From Virgibacillus alimentarius (GTDB lineage Bacteria > Bacillota > Bacilli > Bacillales > Amphibacillaceae), in the NCBI RefSeq assembly GCF_000709085.1, contig NZ_JFBD01000008.1, positions 1-47,998 on the forward strand: DNA of 47,998 bases, given 5' to 3'. A program made the position numbers and the translations under genes. Shown here one piece after another: positions 26,254 to 34,252 of the stretch. Below the pieces are notes generated by a model that ran no database searches, had not been told where the DNA came from, and was given only the letters and a program-made list of their open reading frames with translations. Position 1 is the stretch's first letter. Each line of letters opens with the position of its first letter.

Positions 26254-27231
26254 TTAAACACTAGCTGTTTGCATTGTTTGTTTCTTTCCAAGCGCTTCTC
26301 GAACCCATTCGTTATTCTCATGTGAAATTTCACGTAAACGTAATCTAGCTTGTGATCTAGGTCCATTATTTGACACAATTTGTTTGAACTTATCCCAATC
26401 CGGCTGCTGATAAACCCACATTTCTTCTTCTTCATCATAGTGCAGTGTTTCATCAGGAACAGTCAGTCCGATTGAGTGAATACGCGGAATATATTTTGTT
26501 AAAAAGTCTTGTCGCAATTCTTCGTTTGACTTCGTCCGTAACTTATACATGATGTTCTTGTCCTGATTGGAATTTCCTGTACGCTTACTGGTGTCTGGAC
26601 CAAAGAACATTAGTAAAGATTCCCACCATCTGTTAACAGCATCTTGAAGCATTTGTCTTTGTTCATCCGTTCCTTCTGCAAGTGCCATTACAATCGCTTC
26701 GCCATGTTGGGCATGGAACACTTCTTCTGCACAAATTCGTTTTAAAGCTCTTCCATAAGGTGCATAGGATGTAGTCAGCATCATCGTTTGTGATATAATT
26801 GCAGCTCCATCAACAAGCCAAGCAATTACCCCTGCATCTCCCCATGTTGGCGCTTCCATATGAAACACGTTATGAAACTTCAGACGGCCTGTAAGAAGAT
26901 CTTCCATAATATCCTCACGTCTTTTTCCTAATGGTCGCATGAGATCTTCCGCTACTCGAAGCAATAATTGTCCATGCCCCATTTCGTCTTGTACTTTAGA
27001 CATGATGGCTAATTTTCTTCTTAGGGATGGTGCTTTTGGAACCCATTCTTTTTCTGGAAGTGCACCCATAATTTCACTAATACCATGCATTGGGATTAAT
27101 TTAAGCAATTGTTTGCGGTAATCATCTGGCATCCAATCATCAGCTTCTATTTTTTCTCCTGCATTAATTCTTTCTAAAAATCTATCATACTTTTCTTCTT
27201 CCGTTAACGAATCAAAAGCGAATAAACTCAT
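26254..27231 (-). CDS. paaA: phenylacetyl-CoA epoxidase catalytic subunit PaaA
   Basis: The di-iron oxygenase subunit that inserts one O2-derived oxygen into the aromatic ring of phenylacetyl-CoA. Iron ligand motifs are seen at Glu83-Met-Gly-His86 (VQDEMGHG) and Glu169-Val-Phe-His172 (CAEEVFHAQHGE). It has 325 residues, as usual. Start ATG 27231 has GGGGAGG 7 bases before it; the longer frame from 27258 would include that site. It is the first gene of the operon and has a strong promoter within 80 bases. No paaE reductase gene follows. Confidence 0.94.
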   Translation of the reverse strand: MSLFAFDSLTEEEKYDRFLERINAGEKIEADDWMPDDYRKQLLKLIPMHGISEIMGALPEKEWVPKAPSLRRKLAIMSKVQDEMGHGQLLLRVAEDLMRPLGKRREDIMEDLLTGRLKFHNVFHMEAPTWGDAGVIAWLVDGAAIISQTMMLTTSYAPYGRALKRICAEEVFHAQHGEAIVMALAEGTDEQRQMLQDAVNRWWESLLMFFGPDTSKRTGNSNQDKNIMYKLRTKSNEELRQDFLTKYIPRIHSIGLTVPDETLHYDEEEEMWVYQQPDWDKFKQIVSNNGPRSQARLRLREISHENNEWVREALGKKQTMQTASV

Positions 27232-27261
27232 TATTTTACCTCCCCATATTTCAATCAAAGT

Positions 27262-27298
27262 ATAACGTTATTTATACGATATTATATAATGTTGTTAT
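27262..27298. promoter_or_regulatory. candidate PaaX operator at paaA
   Basis: ATAACG (27262-27267), N6, ATACG (27274-27278), N15, GTTAT (27294-27298). It covers the -10 box, spacer and start region of the paaA promoter. Spacing is identical to the element at paaK. Confidence 0.58.
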
Positions 27299-27309
27299 AT
27301 AAATTGCAA
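27281..27309 (-). promoter_or_regulatory. sigma-A promoter of the paa operon
   Basis: On the minus strand TTGCAA (27309-27304), a 17-base spacer and TATAAT (27286-27281), 50 bases before the paaA ATG. Confidence 0.72.
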
Positions 27310-27379
27310 GAGTTTTCTTGATTAATAAACTATTTCATCTGCTATACCATTCTTTAAAAACAACTTTTTTCCCTCGTTA

Positions 27380-27417
27380 GTGTTCATTTGTAAAACGACA
27401 TTGATCCAATATGTACC
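27380..27417. promoter_or_regulatory. possible activator sites upstream of the aminotransferase
   Basis: Two degenerate copies, 27380-27396 and 27401-27417 (TTGATCCAATATGTACC), about 21 bases apart. They resemble the pair at 31112-31148 (core TTG-N2/3-CCAAT). Their place 40-80 bases before the sigma-54 -24 box fits an enhancer for the AcoR-like activator. Confidence 0.4.
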
Positions 27418-27448
27418 ACTATATATTGTTAAAATACGGAAATGCATG

Positions 27449-27463
27449 TTGTAAGCGTTGGCA
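27449..27463. promoter_or_regulatory. cre (CcpA) site overlapping the sigma-54 -24 box
   Basis: TTGTAAGCGTTGGCA matches the cre consensus WTGNAANCGNWNNCW at every fixed base. Its last five bases are the TGGCA of the -24 box, so CcpA and sigma-54 polymerase could not bind together. Confidence 0.65.
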
Positions 27464-27474
27464 TATAAATTGCA
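27459..27474 (+). promoter_or_regulatory. sigma-54 promoter of the aminotransferase gene
   Basis: TGGCATATAAATTGCA: GG (-24) and GC (-12) separated by exactly ten bases. The 19-mer TTGGCATATAAATTGCATT around it is repeated exactly at 31189-31207. Confidence 0.85.
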
Positions 27475-27606
27475 TTTGATAGTATAACAACATTTAGGGG
27501 AGGTTGATGAGATTTCTGAGTTCCATTAGGTTAAGAGGGCTTACAGTGACGGGTGATTGGGAAAGATGTGCTTTGGAATACAGAAACGTATAAGGAGGAG
27601 AATTGC

Positions 27607-29058
27607 ATGTCTAAAACAGATTGGAGTTTAGTAGAGGAATGGGATAATAAGTATATACTAAGAACTTTCTCTACACAGGATGAATATCAAACAGTGCCAA
27701 TTGAGTCAACAGAAGGTGATTACCTTGTTATGCCTGATGGAACACGCCTTTTAGATTTCTTTAACCAATTATATTGTGTAAACACAGGGCAAAGAAATAA
27801 GAAAATCAATGATGCGATTAAGAAAGCACTCGACCGTTATGGATATGTATGGGATACATTTACAACAGATTATAAAGCAAAAGCAGCAAAACTGATTATG
27901 GAAGATATTTTAGGTGAAGAAGATTGGCCAGGAAAAATCCGATTTGTATCAACTGGAAGTGAAGCAAACGAAACAGCTCTATTTTTGGCACGCTTATATA
28001 AAAACCGGCCAAATGTCATCACAAGAGAGTATGGCTTCCATGGTTGGACTGGCGGGGCATCTACGTTAACAAGAATAAAAGGAGTTCGAAGCGGAATAAC
28101 GGAGACAGAGGAAGATACTACGCCACGTCATATCCCAGGAAGAAATGACGGAACCATTGCAGTAGCTCCTTCACCAAACTGTATGCGCTGTTCTTTAGGG
28201 CACACTTACGGTAGTTGTCATGACAAGGAAACAGGTGAACTTGCCTGTGTTACGTATACACGAAGAATGATTGAAAATAAAGGACCTGAACAAGTTGCCG
28301 GCATTGTAACAGAGGTTACTCAAGGTGCAGGATCTGTAAAACCACCGAAAGAATACATCCCACAAATAAGAAAAATGACAAAGGATTTAGATATTTTATG
28401 GATCGTTGATGAAGTTTTAACAGGATTTGGTCGAACGGGCAACTGGTTTAACTATCAAGAGTATGGTGTTGAACCGGATATTATGACAATGGCAAAAGGC
28501 ATTTCAAGTTCTACTATTCCTGCCGGAGCCGTTATTGTTAATAAAGAAATTGCTGAATTTATGGATCAATATCGCTGGGAAACAGTATCGACCTACTCAG
28601 GACATCCGATTGCAATGGCAGCAGTTTGTGCAAATATCGAGTATATGATCGAAGAGAACCTTATTGAAAAGGCCGATGAAACAGGCCAGTATATAGGCAA
28701 GCGATTAAATGAATTAAAAGAAAAACATCCAACAGTTGGCCTTGTAGCAGGGTCAGGGGTTTTATGGATTGTCGAACTTGTCAAGGATGAACAAAATCGT
28801 CCATTTATTCCATTGGATAGAAATACGAGTCATGAAGTAGACCCCAGCAGCTATCCGATTAATATTGTCAATGCGAAAGCTATGGAAAAGGGAGTCTTAA
28901 TTGGCGGTTTCGTTCCAAATACATTACGGATTGGATGCTCGCTAAATACATCTAAAGAAGATGTAGATAAAATGATTGATGCATTAGATTATGCATTGGA
29001 CCACTTGGATAAAGTTGCAGAAGATATGCAAACAAAGGAAAAGGTAGTGGAAGGATAA
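27607..29058 (+). CDS. class III (omega-) aminotransferase
   Basis: A 483-residue PLP enzyme. FVSTGSEANETALFLAR is the PLP phosphate site, WIVDEVLTGFGRTG holds the Asp that contacts the PLP ring nitrogen, and the Lys in MTMAKGISSSTIPAGAVIV forms the Schiff base. A central insert with CMRC, SC and C (near residues 190-215) is shared with taurine/beta-alanine-pyruvate type enzymes. Start ATG 27607 follows AAGGAGGAG. It is a sigma-54-dependent single gene, paired in regulation with the aldehyde dehydrogenase at 31239. The amine substrate is unknown: GABA, beta-alanine, a diamine, taurine or an arylethylamine are all possible. Confidence 0.85.
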   Translation: MSKTDWSLVEEWDNKYILRTFSTQDEYQTVPIESTEGDYLVMPDGTRLLDFFNQLYCVNTGQRNKKINDAIKKALDRYGYVWDTFTTDYKAKAAKLIMEDILGEEDWPGKIRFVSTGSEANETALFLARLYKNRPNVITREYGFHGWTGGASTLTRIKGVRSGITETEEDTTPRHIPGRNDGTIAVAPSPNCMRCSLGHTYGSCHDKETGELACVTYTRRMIENKGPEQVAGIVTEVTQGAGSVKPPKEYIPQIRKMTKDLDILWIVDEVLTGFGRTGNWFNYQEYGVEPDIMTMAKGISSSTIPAGAVIVNKEIAEFMDQYRWETVSTYSGHPIAMAAVCANIEYMIEENLIEKADETGQYIGKRLNELKEKHPTVGLVAGSGVLWIVELVKDEQNRPFIPLDRNTSHEVDPSSYPINIVNAKAMEKGVLIGGFVPNTLRIGCSLNTSKEDVDKMIDALDYALDHLDKVAEDMQTKEKVVEG

Positions 29059-29085
29059 TATTATCTTCCCCTAAAAAAATCCAAT

Positions 29086-29133
29086 AAAAAAAGACTGTAT
29101 AAATACGGCAATGCCTTTTATACGGTCTTTTTT
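29086..29133. terminator. bidirectional terminator after the aminotransferase
   Basis: A 16-bp stem (29088-29103 with 29117-29132, one G-U) with flanking A and T runs on both sides, between the convergent aminotransferase and activator genes. Confidence 0.88.
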
Positions 29134-29184
29134 ATGAAATGGTTCTTTACTTTATTGCAGGTCATTTTAATTACCAGAGAACAG

Positions 29185-31038
29185 TCATTTATAGTCAATT
29201 TGAATATTATTTTTTCTCATGCTTTCTATTTTTCTATATAACGTGTTTCTTCCAATCCCCAAAATACGTGCTGCTTCTGACATATTCCCCTTGGTTTTCG
29301 TAATCGTTTGGATAATCGTTTCGTTTTCCCTATCTTGCAGCAATGAACCTGTCTGACTTATCGTCTTATTACAATTTTTCATATATGGTGGAAACGCGTT
29401 TACTTCTATCCTACTAGTAGGTGAAGCAAAAGCGGCTTGCCTTAATGCATGACTTACTTGGCGGATGTTTCCCGGCCAATCATACGTTTCAATAAAGTTC
29501 TCTGCATCCTTTGAAAAGGATAATTGCGGGCGGCCAAGTTCTCTCGCCACCTCCATTAACTTCATTTTTGCGAACTGCAAACGATCGGAACGTTTCCGAA
29601 AAGGCGGCAGTTGAATGTGGATACCTTGTAGCCTAAAAAATAGATCAGCACGAAAACTCCCCTCTTCTACCTTTTTCCATAAATCTTTATTCGTTGCTGT
29701 TATTAAACGTACATCGACTGCTATCGATTTTGTGCTTCCGATTCGCTTGATTTGAAAATCTTGTAATACGCGCAGTAATGTGATTTGAATGTCCATCGGC
29801 AGCTCGGCTATTTCGTCTAAAAACAAAGTACCGCCGTTTGCTTGTTCAAAAACTCCTGCTTGCCCCTTCTGTTTTGCTCCTGTAAAAGCCCCACCTTCAT
29901 AACCAAAAAGTTCACTGCCTGCTAAACTTTTTGTAATCGCCCCACAATTTAACGCTACAAAAGGTTGGGCTGACCTGGAACTAGCTTCATGTATTGCTTG
30001 ACTTACCATTTCCTTTCCAGTACCACTTTCCCCTGTGACCACGACCGTATAATCTGTTTCTGCCACTCTTTTAGCTAATGATAAAGCATGTACAAAATGC
30101 TCATCCTCACCATGTATATTAGAGAATGTAAAACGCTTATTTATTTTAGGTTGAGCATACCGCTTCTCGACTTTATTCGATTGATTCATTGAAAATAATT
30201 TGGGACTTGAATTAACAACAGATGCTAATAATTTTTTATGATTTTTTGATTCAATTTGAATCATTTTCCCATCCCCGTTTACAGATTCATCAAATATTCT
30301 TTCAGGCCGTTTAAAAATGTCATTAATGTTCATTTCTTTTCCGCCTTGCTTTTCTAATGATAGCAAAGTACGTGCCTCCCGATTGACACCGATAATCTGA
30401 CCGTGTTTATTTATCGCTATTAATGCTTCAAATATACCTTTCTCTTCTGGATACAAAGAAATAATCATCTTTTCTTCTTGCGTACGTACCAGTAACCAGT
30501 TTTCTATTTTTCGAGCAATCACATCTACCATGCCAAACGTCATTGGATGATATAAATCCGCGTGTCCACTTACATTCAATACCGCCTGTAAATTTCCATA
30601 TGGGTCAAAAATAGGTGAGCCTACACAATAAAGCATATGATGTGACTTTAGATAATGATCCTTTCCGATAACTGCAAGAGGCTTTTGTTCCATTGCAACT
30701 GTTCCAGCTGAATTTGTACCTCGCACTTGTTCTGACCAGCAAGCACCATCTTTTAAATAGATTTTCTCCGTATCTTTTAAAAATGCTGGATCTCCCATGC
30801 TATGTAGTAATATACCTGAAGGGTTCGAAATAACAACAACAGAGTTTGAAGATTTTAAAGAATGTGCTAATTGCTCTATCGTAGGATGAACCGTTCTTAA
30901 TAATTTTTCCCCTTTTTCTTTATGCTGGCGTAATTCTTTGTCTTCCAAAATGGCCTCTTTTGCTTTTAGAATGCAAGCGCCATACTGTTCACTTCTTTTC
31001 CACGAGCCTTTGAGATTTTCATTCATGAAGTTCGACAT
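29185..31038 (-). CDS. sigma-54-dependent transcriptional activator (AcoR-like)
   Basis: A 617-residue enhancer-binding protein. The N-terminal 180 residues form a GAF-type sensor (YLKDGACWSEQVRGTNSAGTVA, HHMLYCVGSPIFDPYGNLQAVLNVSG) and residues 200-240 a PAS-like region. The AAA+ domain has Walker A GESGTGKE near 333, the sigma-54 contact loop GAFTGA near 386 and the R-finger region. A Fis-type helix-turn-helix (MSEAARILGIGRNTLYRKIES) ends the protein. The two genes it separates both have sigma-54 promoters, so they are the likely targets. The effector is unknown. Confidence 0.92.
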   Translation of the reverse strand: MSNFMNENLKGSWKRSEQYGACILKAKEAILEDKELRQHKEKGEKLLRTVHPTIEQLAHSLKSSNSVVVISNPSGILLHSMGDPAFLKDTEKIYLKDGACWSEQVRGTNSAGTVAMEQKPLAVIGKDHYLKSHHMLYCVGSPIFDPYGNLQAVLNVSGHADLYHPMTFGMVDVIARKIENWLLVRTQEEKMIISLYPEEKGIFEALIAINKHGQIIGVNREARTLLSLEKQGGKEMNINDIFKRPERIFDESVNGDGKMIQIESKNHKKLLASVVNSSPKLFSMNQSNKVEKRYAQPKINKRFTFSNIHGEDEHFVHALSLAKRVAETDYTVVVTGESGTGKEMVSQAIHEASSRSAQPFVALNCGAITKSLAGSELFGYEGGAFTGAKQKGQAGVFEQANGGTLFLDEIAELPMDIQITLLRVLQDFQIKRIGSTKSIAVDVRLITATNKDLWKKVEEGSFRADLFFRLQGIHIQLPPFRKRSDRLQFAKMKLMEVARELGRPQLSFSKDAENFIETYDWPGNIRQVSHALRQAAFASPTSRIEVNAFPPYMKNCNKTISQTGSLLQDRENETIIQTITKTKGNMSEAARILGIGRNTLYRKIESMRKNNIQIDYK

Positions 31039-31111
31039 CTACACCACCTCGCATAATATTCAGTATATTTACATTTGTTATAATTTTAACACGAATATTT
31101 TTATTACTCAA

Positions 31112-31148
31112 TTGTGCCAATTTAGAACGCCTTGTTTCCAATTTGAAC
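31112..31148. promoter_or_regulatory. candidate enhancer for the AcoR-like activator
   Basis: Two direct copies, TTGTGCCAATTTAGAAC (31112-31128) and TTGTTTCCAATTTGAAC (31132-31148), repeat at exactly 20 bases, about two helical turns. They lie 42-78 bases before the -24 box of the aldehyde dehydrogenase promoter. Confidence 0.55.
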
Positions 31149-31189
31149 AAATAATTATTTAAAACATGGGATAAAGGGCACTTTTTTAT

Positions 31190-31205
31190 TGGCATATAAA
31201 TTGCA
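31190..31205 (+). promoter_or_regulatory. sigma-54 promoter of the aldehyde dehydrogenase gene
   Basis: TGGCATATAAATTGCA with GG and GC ten bases apart, identical to the aminotransferase promoter. Confidence 0.88.
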
Positions 31206-31218
31206 TTATATAATGCAA
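31201..31218. repeat. 18-bp perfect palindrome over the -12 box and start site
   Basis: TTGCATTATATAATGCAA is its own reverse complement. It includes the TTGCA of the -12 box and reaches the expected start site, so it may be an operator or a promoter-melting feature. The aminotransferase promoter lacks it. Confidence 0.7.
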
Positions 31219-31238
31219 AAATATGGAGGTAGATATGT

Positions 31239-32738
31239 ATGGCTAATCAAGTAATCAGTCTCGACAGGCGCGTAGCTCAGTTTTTAGAAGGTGGGCCAAA
31301 AATGCTTTATATCGGCGGTGAGTTTGTAGCATCCGCTTCCGGTAAAACATTTAAATCCATTAACCCTTCTACTGGCGAGGAACTAAAGTCGGTATACGAG
31401 GCAGATAAAGAAGATGTAGATCGGGCTGTTCATGCGGCGGAAAAAGCGTTTTATGGTGATTGGAGTAAATTAACTGCCAGTGAACGCGGGCAATTGATAT
31501 GGAAGCTAGCCGATTTAATTGAAGAACATTTAGAGCCTTTAGCTCAATTAGAGTCTCTTGACAATGGAAAGCCAATTAACCATGCACGTACCGCTGACCT
31601 ACCTTTATCCATCGATCATTTTCGATACTATGCAGGTTGGGCTACTAAAGTTTCTGGCGAAGTGATATCCAATTCCTCTGGTAAAGAAATGTTAACGTAT
31701 ACAAGACGGGAACCAATAGGTGTCGTTGGGCAAATTATCCCATGGAACTTCCCGCTATTAATGCTAGCTTGGAAAATGGGAGCAGCTTTAGCAACAGGGA
31801 ATGTAATCGTCTTTAAAACAGCTGAACAAACACCATTAACAGCTTTATATTTAGCTGACTTAATTAATGAAGCAGGATTTCCTCCAGGTGTAGTCAATAT
31901 TTTAAGTGGTTATGGCGAAACTGCTGGGGAAGCAATCGTTCAGCATCCTCGTATTCGTAAGGTAGCGTTTACAGGATCTACTGAAGTTGGGAAAAGAATA
32001 CAACAGCAAGCAACAGGAAATTTGAAACGTTTATCCCTTGAACTAGGAGGAAAATCACCAAATATTATTTTTTCAGATGCCGATTTAGAAAAGGCTATTC
32101 CAGGAGCTATGCTCGGAATTTTCTTCAATATGGGGCAAGCATGTTCCGCTGGATCACGTCTCTATGTTCATAAAAAAGTTTATGATAAAGTTCTCTCGGA
32201 AATGAAAGCTGCAGCTTCACAAATGCAGGTAGGAATGGGGCTAGATGAAACGACCGATATCGGCCCACTCGTCTCCCAAGAACAGTTTCAGCGTGTCAAT
32301 CGCTATCTAACGGAAGGACATGAAGCAGGAGCAAAGTCTATTATTGGCGGACAGTCACTTGATCGTTCCGGATACTATGTACCACCTACTATTTTTTCAG
32401 ATACGAACCATGATATGTCCATCGTTCAAGATGAGATATTCGGCCCAGTACTTACTGCAATGCCTTTTGATGATGAGGATGATTTGACTGAAATTATCCG
32501 AAAAGCCAATGCAAGTGAATACGGATTAGCTGCTGGTGTTTGGACTACTGATGTTCGTAAAGCGCATCGCGTTGCCCATCGAATTGAAGCAGGAACAGTT
32601 TGGGTTAATGATTACAACGCACTTGATGCAGCAGTACCTTTTGGAGGATATAAACAATCCGGATATGGCCGCGAAATGGGCTCCTATGCGTTAGACCTTT
32701 ATACGCAGGTAAAATCGATTTGGGTCAATCTAGAATAA
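31239..32738 (+). CDS. NAD(P)-dependent aldehyde dehydrogenase
   Basis: A 499-residue ALDH of the DhaS/betaine-aldehyde/phenylacetaldehyde group. The catalytic Glu in LELGGKSPNI is near residue 268 and the nucleophilic Cys in NMGQACSAGSRLYV near 302; IPWNFPLLMLAWKMG and FTGSTEVGK bind the cofactor. Start ATG 31239 follows GGAGG by 9 bases. It shares an identical sigma-54 promoter with the aminotransferase, so the pair probably turns an amine into an aldehyde and then an acid. No terminator is clear after it. Phenylacetaldehyde is an attractive substrate given the location, but the sequence does not prove it. Confidence 0.9.
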   Translation: MANQVISLDRRVAQFLEGGPKMLYIGGEFVASASGKTFKSINPSTGEELKSVYEADKEDVDRAVHAAEKAFYGDWSKLTASERGQLIWKLADLIEEHLEPLAQLESLDNGKPINHARTADLPLSIDHFRYYAGWATKVSGEVISNSSGKEMLTYTRREPIGVVGQIIPWNFPLLMLAWKMGAALATGNVIVFKTAEQTPLTALYLADLINEAGFPPGVVNILSGYGETAGEAIVQHPRIRKVAFTGSTEVGKRIQQQATGNLKRLSLELGGKSPNIIFSDADLEKAIPGAMLGIFFNMGQACSAGSRLYVHKKVYDKVLSEMKAAASQMQVGMGLDETTDIGPLVSQEQFQRVNRYLTEGHEAGAKSIIGGQSLDRSGYYVPPTIFSDTNHDMSIVQDEIFGPVLTAMPFDDEDDLTEIIRKANASEYGLAAGVWTTDVRKAHRVAHRIEAGTVWVNDYNALDAAVPFGGYKQSGYGREMGSYALDLYTQVKSIWVNLE

Positions 32739-33085
32739 TAGGAAGTTCAGCATAATATATTAGGAAAGATACTTCATAGAAAAACTAATTTCCACATGAC
32801 ATGAAACAAACAACAATCTTTGGATGACACTGGATATTCCGTCAATTCCTTGCTCACAGGGTGATGCGGGAATATCCAGTCTTCCGAAGCTCACTTAAGT
32901 AAGAAAAAGAAGGCTATGCTTTCGTACAAAAATGAAGGAAAGGGAAGTAAAATGGCTATTTTGATGTATAAATAAGAGCCCTTATTTTATAAAACCCTTC
33001 AAAAACTATTTCATTAACTTTCTAGACTTTTATCTTGCTAGCTTTTCAGCCGACAATAACTCATTCATTACAAGGAGGGCTATTC
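32739..33085 (+). other. 347-base gap before the acyl-CoA degradation operon
   Basis: No gene is visible. The region holds a 12-bp stem (32829-32840 with 32869-32880, ACTGGATATTCC) around a 28-base loop, and a small inverted repeat AAATAAG-AGCC-CTTATTT at 32970-32987 that could be an operator of the next operon. I could not find a convincing sigma-A promoter by eye. Confidence 0.5.
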
Positions 33086-34228
33086 ATGAATTTCGAATTA
33101 ACAGAAGAGCAGCGAATGACTCGTAATATGGTGCGAGACTTTGCAAATGATGTTATTAAACCTAGGGCCATTGATATTGATAGAGAGGCAAAGTTTCCAA
33201 TTGATATTTTTAAAGAAATGGGAAAGCTTGGTCTCATGGGGATTCCTTTTCCAGAGGAATATGGCGGATCAGGTGGAGATACTATTTCTTATGCATTAGC
33301 AGTTGAAGAGATTGGTAAAGTTTGTGGCAGTACAGGACTAAGCTATGCTGCAGCAATATCATTAGGAGCAACGCCTATTTACCTGTTTGGTACAGAAGAA
33401 CAAAAACAAAAGTATTTAACCCCTTTAGCCAAAGGAGAAGCATTAGGGTCCTTCGGTTTAACAGAACCAAATGCAGGCTCAGATGCTGGCGGAACAAAAA
33501 CAACCGCAATGATAGATGGCGATGAATTTGTAATCAATGGAGAAAAGTGTTTCATTACAAATGCCAGTTTCGCTAAAACGTTAATTATTACAGCAGTTAC
33601 CGGCAAAGATGAGCAAGGCAAAAATATCATATCAGCAATTATCGTTCCGACAGATACTAAAGGTGTCACCATAAATAGTAACTATGAAAAAATGGGAGTA
33701 AGAGGCTCAGATACTGCAGAAATTATTTTAGAAAATGTGCGGGTTCCCAAATCAAATTTGATAGGTGATCCCCAAAAAGGATTTAAGCAGTTTCTATCCA
33801 CCCTAGATGGCGGACGAATTTCCATCGGTGCACTTAGCGTCGGTATTGCTCAAGCTTCGTTGAATCGAGCATTAGCCTATGCAAAAGAAAGAAAACAATT
33901 CGGCAAACCTCTTTCTTCCTTTCAAGCGATTCAATTTAAACTAGCTAATATGGCTATGGAAGCTGAATTATCAAGGAATATCGTTTTAAAAGCTGCATGG
34001 CTAAAAGATAATCATAAATCTTTTTCTAAAGAAGCTGCTTACGCAAAATTATTCGCTTCTGAAACTGCAGTACGCAATGCAGATCAGGCTATTCAGATCC
34101 ATGGTGGATATGGATATATGAGAGAGTATGAAGTAGAAAGATTTTTGCGGGACGCTAAATTACTTGTCATTGGTGAGGGTACATCAGAGATACAAAGAAT
34201 TGTTATCGCAAGACAATTAGGTTGTTAA
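33086..34228 (+). CDS. yngJ: acyl-CoA dehydrogenase (YngJ-like)
   Basis: A 380-residue flavoprotein, first gene of an operon ordered like Bacillus subtilis yngJ-I-H-HB-(G)-[15 protein letters not shown] and CFITNAS form the FAD/substrate region, and [22 protein letters not shown] the C-terminal domain. The Glu in [11 protein letters not shown] sits at the base position used by short/medium-chain enzymes; isovaleryl-CoA dehydrogenases lack a Glu there, so a short straight or 2-branched substrate should be considered along with isovaleryl-CoA. Start ATG 33086 follows AAGGAGGG; the longer frame from 33035 includes that site. Confidence 0.9.
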   Translation: MNFELTEEQRMTRNMVRDFANDVIKPRAIDIDREAKFPIDIFKEMGKLGLMGIPFPEEYGGSGGDTISYALAVEEIGKVCGSTGLSYAAAISLGATPIYLFGTEEQKQKYLTPLAKGEALGSFGLTEPNAGSDAGGTKTTAMIDGDEFVINGEKCFITNASFAKTLIITAVTGKDEQGKNIISAIIVPTDTKGVTINSNYEKMGVRGSDTAEIILENVRVPKSNLIGDPQKGFKQFLSTLDGGRISIGALSVGIAQASLNRALAYAKERKQFGKPLSSFQAIQFKLANMAMEAELSRNIVLKAAWLKDNHKSFSKEAAYAKLFASETAVRNADQAIQIHGGYGYMREYEVERFLRDAKLLVIGEGTSEIQRIVIARQLGC

Positions 34229-34252
34229 ATAACAAAATGGAGGGAGATTTCT

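Noticed and set aside
27292-27309. A sequence very like the sigma-54 promoters (TTGTTATATAAATTGCAA).
   Set aside because: It lacks the essential GG of the -24 box, lies some 300 bases from the rightward gene, and is explained by the leftward paaA promoter and its operator.
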